Shown here piece after piece: positions 5,733-10,058 of a stretch of DNA of 10,058 nt (its first letter is position 1; each line of letters starts with the position of its first letter). The notes under the pieces were generated by a model that had not been told where the DNA came from, made no database searches, and saw only the letters and a list, made by a program, of their open reading frames with translations. Made by a program: the position numbers and the translations under genes. Source of the DNA: CAYYWW01 sp964475515 (lineage in GTDB: Archaea; Aenigmatarchaeota; Aenigmatarchaeia; QMZP01); NCBI GenBank assembly GCA_964475515.1, contig CAYYWW010000032.1, forward strand, positions 1-10,058. The letters are read 5' to 3'.

Positions 5733-5900
5733 ATGGCATTTCAAAAAAAGCATTTCGGCAATAGAGGTTTTGGGGGACAAAGAGAAATGCACAAGGCAAC
5801 TTGTTCTGAGTGCGGTAAAGAATGTGAAGTCCCTTTTAAACCATCTGGCGATAGGCCAGTATATTGCAAGGAATGTTTCATGAAGAAGAGAAGATATTAG
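5733..5900 (+). CDS. small zinc-ribbon protein, CxxC-x17-CxxC family
   Basis: 55 residues. A basic, Gly-rich N-terminus (FQKKHFGNRGFGGQR) leads to HKATCSECGKECEVPFKP, then DRPVYCKECF and a basic end KKRRY. C24/C27 and C45/C48 are separated by exactly 17 residues, matching the CxxC-x17-CxxC small-protein family (TIGR04272-like) found widely in candidate-phylum bacteria and small-genome archaea. Zinc binding is near certain from the pattern. The basic arms suggest nucleic-acid or ribosome contact, but no function is established. AAGGAG at 5718-5723 sits 9 bases before the ATG and fixes the start. Placed divergently from a ZIP metal importer. Confidence 0.88.
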   Translation: MAFQKKHFGNRGFGGQREMHKATCSECGKECEVPFKPSGDRPVYCKECFMKKRRY

Positions 5901-5921
5901 ATAGGCGAATAAGAGCTTAGT

Positions 5922-5991
5922 ACTCGATTCTTTCGTTTTATGTTTTTGTTATTTTTATGAGTATGACAAAAACTCAACTGAGAATCCGAGT
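5922..5991 (+). terminator. nested imperfect stem-loop with U-rich segments after the CxxC gene
   Basis: The outer arms ACTCGATTCT (5922-5931) and AGAATCCGAGT (5981-5991) pair with one bulged C. The inner arms GTTTTTGT (5942-5949) and ACAAAAAC (5966-5973) pair perfectly around a 16-base loop. T-rich tracts lie in the 5' half (5931-5957). It starts 21 bases after the CxxC stop, so termination or mRNA 3'-end protection is the simplest reading; a small structured RNA is possible. Confidence 0.4.
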
Positions 5992-6127
5992 GATAAAATA
6001 ATTTTCATACGCCATAGACTATTTTTTAACAATTATCGAAGTAGTTTAAAATAAGTTTTTCGAAAGATATAATTCGATGAAGTTAATGAAGAATAGAAAT
6101 ATTAATAAAGAAGTTTTGACTAATTAT

Positions 6128-6143
6128 ATACTACATTTTGTAT
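6128..6143 (+). promoter_or_regulatory. candidate upstream NrdR box (weak)
   Basis: ATACTACATTTTGTAT matches about 12 of 16 positions of the NrdR operator as I recall it (ACACWATATATWGTGT) and keeps the outer ATAC/GTAT symmetry. Its centre is 30 bp from that of the stronger site at 6158-6173, close to the roughly three-helical-turn spacing usual for paired NrdR boxes. A register shifted two bases left gives 32-bp spacing with 11 of 16 matches. Confidence 0.4.
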
Positions 6144-6157
6144 TATATTCGAAGAAT

Positions 6158-6173
6158 ACACAATATATAGTAC
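6158..6173 (+). promoter_or_regulatory. NrdR-box-like operator overlapping the nrdD TATA box
   Basis: ACACAATATATAGTAC agrees with the bacterial NrdR consensus (ACACWATATATWGTGT, from memory) at 14 of 16 positions, differing only in the last two. It contains TATATA, so it is also the best TATA-box candidate: start of transcription would fall near 6190, leaving a leader of about 40 bases. A protein bound here would block TBP binding. The gene it precedes encodes an NrdR-type DNA-binding module. Confidence 0.6.
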
Positions 6174-6218
6174 TAAGTATGTCACTTTGGAGTGAAAAAA
6201 TTAAAAAATATTAATTGT

Positions 6219-6225
6219 GAGGTGA
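6219..6225 (+). promoter_or_regulatory. Shine-Dalgarno of the nrdR-nrdD gene
   Basis: GAGGTGA ends four bases before the ATG at 6230 and places the start directly ahead of the zinc-ribbon Cys (C3). This confirms that the NrdR-like module is translated as part of the enzyme. Confidence 0.75.
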
Positions 6226-6229
6226 GAGA

Positions 6230-8467
6230 ATGAAATGTCCGTATTGCTCTTATGATAAAACAAGAGTTGTTGATAAAAGAGAAACTTCTGATTTGAGTGT
6301 AAATAGAAGAAGAAGGGAGTGTCTAAGATGTGGAAAAAGATTCACTACCTATGAAAAAGTTGAAGCTGAAAGCCTTATAAAAAAAATAAGGAAGAGAGAC
6401 GGACGAATAGTCCCTTTTCAAAAAGAAAAAATAACTGATTGTATATTTAAGGCAGCACAGGCTGTTGGAGGAAAGGATAGAACAATAGCTGAAAGGCTTA
6501 GCGATGAAGTTGTGGAACTCTTAGAAAAAAGATTTGCAGGTAAAATACCACACGTAGACGATATACAAGATGCTGTTGAAAAGGTTCTTGTTGAAAACGG
6601 TTATTATAGGACTGCGAAAGCATACATACTTTATAGAAAACAAAGAGATGATATAAGAAACACAAAGGCGTTTTTAGAGAGAGCACAAAATGTTATAGAT
6701 GATTACATAGGACAAAGTGACTGGAGAGTAAAAGAGAATGCAAATGTTGACTTTTCTATTGCAGGACTTCAATCGCATATAAGTGGAAGAATAATTGCAG
6801 AATACACTTTAAATAATATTTACCCCAAAGAAGTCAGCGAGGCGCATAAAAATGCGGATTTTCATATACATGATTTAGGTTTGGGTGTTTTTGCTGCGTA
6901 TTGTGCTGGTTGGAGTTTAAGACAATTACTAGAAATGGGATTTGGTGGTGTTCCGGGAAAAGTACATGCTAAACCAGCAAAACATTTTGATGCCGCGCTT
7001 GCACAAATAGTAAGTTTCTTTGGTACGCTTCAAAATGAATGGGCCGGTGCACAGGCTTTTTCAAGTTTTGATACGTACTTAGCACCGTTTGTTAGATATG
7101 ACAAACTTGGATACAAAGAGGTTAAACAGGGAATCCAGGAGCTCATATACGGTATAAATCAAACAAGTAGATGGGGAGCCCAAGTACCATTTACAAATTT
7201 AACACTTGATTGGACTGTTCCAGAAGATCTGAGAGATATGACTGTTGTTATCGGTGGTAAGCGCTTAAAAGATACATATTCGGACTTCCAAGATGAAATG
7301 GATATGATAAACAAGGCGTTCTGTGAAGTAATGATAGAAGGGGACAGAAATGGAAGGATATTTACATTCCCGATACCTACTTACAACATAACAAAGGATT
7401 TTAAATGGAACGACGGCGAAAATGTTGATTTACTTTTTGAGATGACTGCAAAGTATGGTTCACCTTATTTCCAGAATTTTATAAATTCTTCATTGAAACC
7501 AGGCGATGTAAGAAGCATGTGCTGTAGATTACAGCTAAATCTCAAAGAACTCAGAATGAAAACAGGCGGGCTCTTTGGTTCAGGAGAAAAAACAGGTAGT
7601 GTGGGTGTCGTTACAATAAATATGCCTAAAATTGGATTTTTGTCCAAAAACGAGGAAGAATACTTTGAAAGACTGGAAAGGCTCATGATAATAGCAAAGG
7701 AAAGTTTAGAAATAAAGAGAAAAGAGGTTGAGAAGAACATGAAAAGAGGCTTATTACCATGGACTAGTGTTTACTTAGAGAACTTAGACCACCACTTTTC
7801 AACCATAGGTTTAATTGGAATGCACGAATCTTGTTTAAATTTCCTGAATGTGGGGATAGAAACAAAGGAAGGTAAAAAATTCGCATTGCAGGTTTTGGAA
7901 TTTATGAGAAAAAAGCTCGTGGAATTTCAGGAAGAGACTGGACACATTTATAATCTCGAGGCCACGCCAGGAGAGGGTACAAGCTATCGTTTAGCAAAAA
8001 TAGACAAGAAAAAACATCCAAATATAATAACATCAGGAACAAAGGAAAGACCTTATTATACAAACTCTACCCACCTTCCAGTTAATTACACAGATGATAT
8101 ATTTGAGGCGTTGTTGCATCAGGATGAACTCCAGACTAAATACACGGGCGGTACAGTTTTTCACGGATTTGTTGGAGAAAGAATAAGTTCTATAGAAGCA
8201 TGTAAAAAGCTTGTGAAAAAAATAGCATATAATTTCAGGTTACCCTATTACACAATTACACCCACATTTAGCGTATGTCCTAATCATGGTTATATAGCAG
8301 GTGAAAACTGGACATGCCCTCAATGTGGAAAAACATGTGAAGTATTTAGTAGGGTGGTTGGTTATTTCAGACCAGTGAAAAACTGGAATTTAGGAAAACA
8401 GGAGGAATTTAAAGAAAGAAAAACGTATAACGAGAAAATAAGCCTTGCCCATCCCATGCCCAAATAA
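6230..8467 (+). CDS. nrdD: NrdR-type zinc ribbon + ATP-cone fused to anaerobic ribonucleoside-triphosphate reductase (NrdD)
   Basis: 745 residues. Residues 1-46 form an NrdR-type zinc ribbon: CPYC (C3, C6), VVDKR, the basic stretch NRRRREC and CLRCGKRFTTYE (C31, C34). Residues about 48-140 form the ATP-cone (KRDGRIVPFQKEKI), the nucleotide-sensing domain shared by NrdR and reductases; only one cone is present. The glycyl-radical reductase then runs from about 145 to the end. It shows active-site Cys C225 (YCAGWSL) and C431/C432 (MCCRLQL), a C-terminal zinc site (C683, H686, C696, C699) and radical glycine G711 in RVVGYFRP. NrdD reduces ribonucleoside triphosphates to deoxy forms without oxygen, its radical being installed by NrdG, encoded 8 bases downstream. 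The zinc ribbon before the cone is the unusual part; whether it binds DNA or only shapes the oligomer is open. Confidence 0.95.
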   Translation: MKCPYCSYDKTRVVDKRETSDLSVNRRRRECLRCGKRFTTYEKVEAESLIKKIRKRDGRIVPFQKEKITDCIFKAAQAVGGKDRTIAERLSDEVVELLEKRFAGKIPHVDDIQDAVEKVLVENGYYRTAKAYILYRKQRDDIRNTKAFLERAQNVIDDYIGQSDWRVKENANVDFSIAGLQSHISGRIIAEYTLNNIYPKEVSEAHKNADFHIHDLGLGVFAAYCAGWSLRQLLEMGFGGVPGKVHAKPAKHFDAALAQIVSFFGTLQNEWAGAQAFSSFDTYLAPFVRYDKLGYKEVKQGIQELIYGINQTSRWGAQVPFTNLTLDWTVPEDLRDMTVVIGGKRLKDTYSDFQDEMDMINKAFCEVMIEGDRNGRIFTFPIPTYNITKDFKWNDGENVDLLFEMTAKYGSPYFQNFINSSLKPGDVRSMCCRLQLNLKELRMKTGGLFGSGEKTGSVGVVTINMPKIGFLSKNEEEYFERLERLMIIAKESLEIKRKEVEKNMKRGLLPWTSVYLENLDHHFSTIGLIGMHESCLNFLNVGIETKEGKKFALQVLEFMRKKLVEFQEETGHIYNLEATPGEGTSYRLAKIDKKKHPNIITSGTKERPYYTNSTHLPVNYTDDIFEALLHQDELQTKYTGGTVFHGFVGERISSIEACKKLVKKIAYNFRLPYYTITPTFSVCPNHGYIAGENWTCPQCGKTCEVFSRVVGYFRPVKNWNLGKQEEFKERKTYNEKISLAHPMPK

Positions 8468-8475
8468 GACCTAAT

Positions 8476-9171
8476 ATGTTAAAAATAAAGGGATTTCAAA
8501 AGACATCATTGATAGACTATCCTGGAAAGATATGCTCTGTTCTATTTTTACCGGGATGTAATTATAGGTGCCCCTTTTGTCAAAATCCAGATTTGATAGA
8601 GAATCCAGATAAACTTCCTGATATAGAAGAAGGTTATATCTTATCTTTTCTTAAAAAAAGGAAAGGTCTTGTAGATGGTGTTTGTATAACAGGTGGTGAG
8701 CCAACGATACATAAAGAACTCCCCTCTTTTATAAAAAAAATAAAAGATTTAGGTTTTCTTGTAAAACTCGACACAAATGGCAGCAACCCTGAAATGGTAG
8801 AACATTTAATAGAAAATAAGTTATTGGATTATGTTGCAATGGATATTAAAGCACCGTTAGAGAAATATAGTGAAGTGGTTAAAGTCAATGTTGATATAGA
8901 AAAAATAAAAAGAAGTATTTCGCTTTTAATGAATTCCGGTATAGAATATGAGTTCAGAACAACCGTTATACCAAAATTTCACAAAAAAGAGGATTTGTTA
9001 AAAATAGCAGAAACGATAAAGGGCGCCAAAAGGTATTATTTGCAACAGTTTAGGCCTTTGATAACACTTGACAAATCTTTCGAAAAAGAACCAACATACA
9101 CAGAGCAAGAGCTTAATAGCTTTGCAAACGCACTTAAGCATTATTTTGAGGAAATCAATGTAAGAACATGA
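8476..9171 (+). CDS. nrdG: anaerobic ribonucleotide reductase activating protein, radical SAM (NrdG)
   Basis: 231 residues. The radical-SAM cluster motif CxxxCxxC is at C28, C32 and C35 (GCNYRCPFCQNPDL), and the SAM-binding GGEP is at 73-76. The N-terminus GFQKTSLIDYPGKI is characteristic of the NrdG2-type activase (TIGR02495-like). The protein uses a 4Fe-4S cluster and S-adenosylmethionine to abstract hydrogen from the glycyl-radical site (G711) of the reductase. It starts 8 bases after nrdD on the same strand, so the pair is an operon under the same operator. No clear Shine-Dalgarno precedes the ATG; coupling to nrdD translation is likely. Family length and motifs are complete. Confidence 0.93.
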   Translation: MLKIKGFQKTSLIDYPGKICSVLFLPGCNYRCPFCQNPDLIENPDKLPDIEEGYILSFLKKRKGLVDGVCITGGEPTIHKELPSFIKKIKDLGFLVKLDTNGSNPEMVEHLIENKLLDYVAMDIKAPLEKYSEVVKVNVDIEKIKRSISLLMNSGIEYEFRTTVIPKFHKKEDLLKIAETIKGAKRYYLQQFRPLITLDKSFEKEPTYTEQELNSFANALKHYFEEINVRT

Positions 9172-9211
9172 TTGGAATCGCAGATATTAGCAAAAATTAT
9201 AAAATTTAAAT

Positions 9212-9961
9212 ATGGGAATTCTGAAACCGGAATATTTAAAAACCATTCATTATTACTATTTTTTCATATCAGTTTTCAGCCTCTTCAATGCATTTATCTT
9301 GGGAATAATATCACTGTGGGATAATATATTTTTCATTACACTTTCTTTAGTAAATTTCTGTGTGAGTATGTACGTAACATGGATCAGCCTAAAAGAAATG
9401 AGAAAATTTCTTATAATACAGTACTTGAAGTACATCTCTTATCATTTCTTAATAGTTGTACTAACATCTCTATGTGTCCTGTTTTTATGGATCTTTCTTT
9501 CAGAAGAGGAGATCTCATTGTTTAGTTGGGTCCTTGTGATAAACTTAATAATATTTGCCATTGGTTTCACCTTTCCTATATTACATAAAACAGAGTACTC
9601 AAAAAAAATAAGTTACTATTACAAAAAGATCCAATTTAATTTAGCGAAAAAGTCTGTTGTAAGGTTAGCAAAAAGAATGGGTTTCAATGCTGTAATTATA
9701 GAAATGATAAAATCTTTAAGATACGAGGAAGACAAAGATTTTTTTGATATACTTCTACAGATAAAAACAAAAAAAGAAAGCGAAGCCGCAAATGAGCTGA
9801 GAGAGCTTAAAACACTACTTCTTGAAAGAAAGATAAAGGATGTGGAAGAAACGGTGAAAAAATTAAAGAAAAAACCAATGACATCGGACAACATAGAATC
9901 TATAAAGGAGTATGAGAAAATGTTGAGAAAACTCAAAAATATAAAAAATGGAAGAGTTTAA
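9212..9961 (+). CDS. membrane protein with four predicted helices and charged C-terminal tail, unknown
   Basis: 249 residues. Hydrophobic segments at about 15-35, 38-60, 76-97 and 102-123 would form a four-helix membrane domain. From residue 125 the protein is soluble and basic. Residues about 188-245 are heptad-like and rich in Lys, Glu and Leu (ELRELKTLLLERKIKDVEETV), consistent with a helical hairpin or coiled coil. I recognise no family. It follows nrdG by 40 bases and may share its transcript, or use the AT-rich stretch just upstream (TTATAAAATTTAAAT at 9198-9212), which lies rather close to the ATG for a TATA box. No Shine-Dalgarno is evident. The last 14 bases overlap the next open frame. 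Confidence 0.75.
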   Translation: MGILKPEYLKTIHYYYFFISVFSLFNAFILGIISLWDNIFFITLSLVNFCVSMYVTWISLKEMRKFLIIQYLKYISYHFLIVVLTSLCVLFLWIFLSEEEISLFSWVLVINLIIFAIGFTFPILHKTEYSKKISYYYKKIQFNLAKKSVVRLAKRMGFNAVIIEMIKSLRYEEDKDFFDILLQIKTKKESEAANELRELKTLLLERKIKDVEETVKKLKKKPMTSDNIESIKEYEKMLRKLKNIKNGRV

Positions 9962-10058
9962 GAAGGTTATGAAGTCGTCTGATTACTCTAATTTTTTCTA
10001 TACGGGCGTATCGAAAAAAATATTTCATCGTTTAACAGTTTATCATTTAGCAGTAAGT
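9948..10058 (+). CDS. start of an unidentified gene, cut by the right edge
   Basis: A frame open from ATG 9948 to the window end gives 37 residues beginning MEEFKKVMKSSDYSNFFYTG. It overlaps the preceding gene by 14 bases; an alternative in-frame ATG at 9969 would begin 7 bases after that gene's stop. The visible part is polar and basic with no motif I recognise. The overlap and shared strand suggest coupling to the membrane protein upstream. Too short to assign. Confidence 0.5.
   Translation, partial: MEEFKKVMKSSDYSNFFYTGVSKKIFHRLTVYHLAVS

Larger units (their letters stand above)
5901..6229. other. 329-base AT-rich intergenic region before the nrd genes
   Basis: Besides the stem-loop at 5922-5991 and the operator-like sites at 6128-6173, the region holds several T/A-rich TATA-like stretches (GTTTAAAATAAG near 6044-6055, AGATATAATTCG at 6065-6076) and a 45-codon open frame (6077-6214) that I do not accept as a gene. 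No tRNA or conserved RNA is recognisable. The unusual length for this compact window suggests regulation of the downstream reductase genes. Confidence 0.5.

Noticed and set aside
6077..6214. 45-codon plus-strand open frame ahead of nrdD
   Set aside because: It spans the operator/TATA region, has no Shine-Dalgarno, and its low-complexity Asn/Lys/Ile/Tyr content is what AT-rich noncoding DNA gives. A regulatory upstream frame is possible but unsupported.
7465..7740. minus-strand frames inside nrdD and other genes
   Set aside because: All lie opposite strongly conserved coding sequence and have no features of their own.
1..10058. CRISPR arrays, insertion sequences, defence or phage genes
   Set aside because: No regularly spaced repeats, transposase motifs or terminal inverted repeats were found; apart from short unidentified membrane proteins the content is housekeeping.

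Overview
The window looks like chromosomal DNA of an archaeon. Two tRNA genes carry short inserts at non-anticodon-loop positions whose flanks fold as bulge-helix-bulge (BHB) splice sites. AT-rich TATA-like boxes sit about 25-30 bases upstream of genes or tRNA 5' ends. No tRNA encodes CCA, and Shine-Dalgarno motifs of the GGAGG/GAGGTG type are present. The DNA is AT-rich, but the tRNA stems are GC-rich. A small CxxC-x17-CxxC protein, a class I (bacterial-type) GAPDH and an anaerobic ribonucleotide reductase suggest a small-genome anaerobic archaeon, possibly of the DPANN assemblage. The lineage is inference only.

Left part, minus strand (1-2677): a tight cluster reads AIM24/TIGR00266 protein, then an MPLTPFHLGP-type membrane protein (predicted metal-dependent hydrolase), then a 98-residue membrane protein, then a membrane-anchored HtrA/DegP-type serine protease with its own probable TATA box. 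The protease runs off the left edge. The set reads as an envelope or membrane-maintenance group.

Middle, plus strand (2752-3635): tRNA-Pro(UGG) with a 50-nt D-loop insert; a HIT-family nucleotide hydrolase/transferase probably on the same transcript; and tRNA-Gly(UCC) with two inserts, 14 nt at position 29/30 and 51 nt in the T-loop at 59/60.

Centre, minus strand (3693-5647): class I glyceraldehyde-3-phosphate dehydrogenase and a ZIP-family metal transporter. The ZIP gene is divergent from a small zinc-ribbon gene (5733-5900, plus strand).

Right part, plus strand (6230-10058): the most striking locus. A 745-residue protein joins a complete NrdR-type zinc ribbon plus ATP-cone (normally a separate transcriptional repressor of ribonucleotide reductase genes) to a full anaerobic ribonucleotide reductase (NrdD). 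The radical-SAM activase NrdG follows 8 bases later. A strong match to the NrdR operator (14 of 16 positions, with a weaker second site upstream) lies over the probable promoter. This makes a self-regulating enzyme-repressor a concrete hypothesis. An unrecognised four-helix membrane protein with a charged C-terminal tail follows, overlapping a gene that leaves the right edge.
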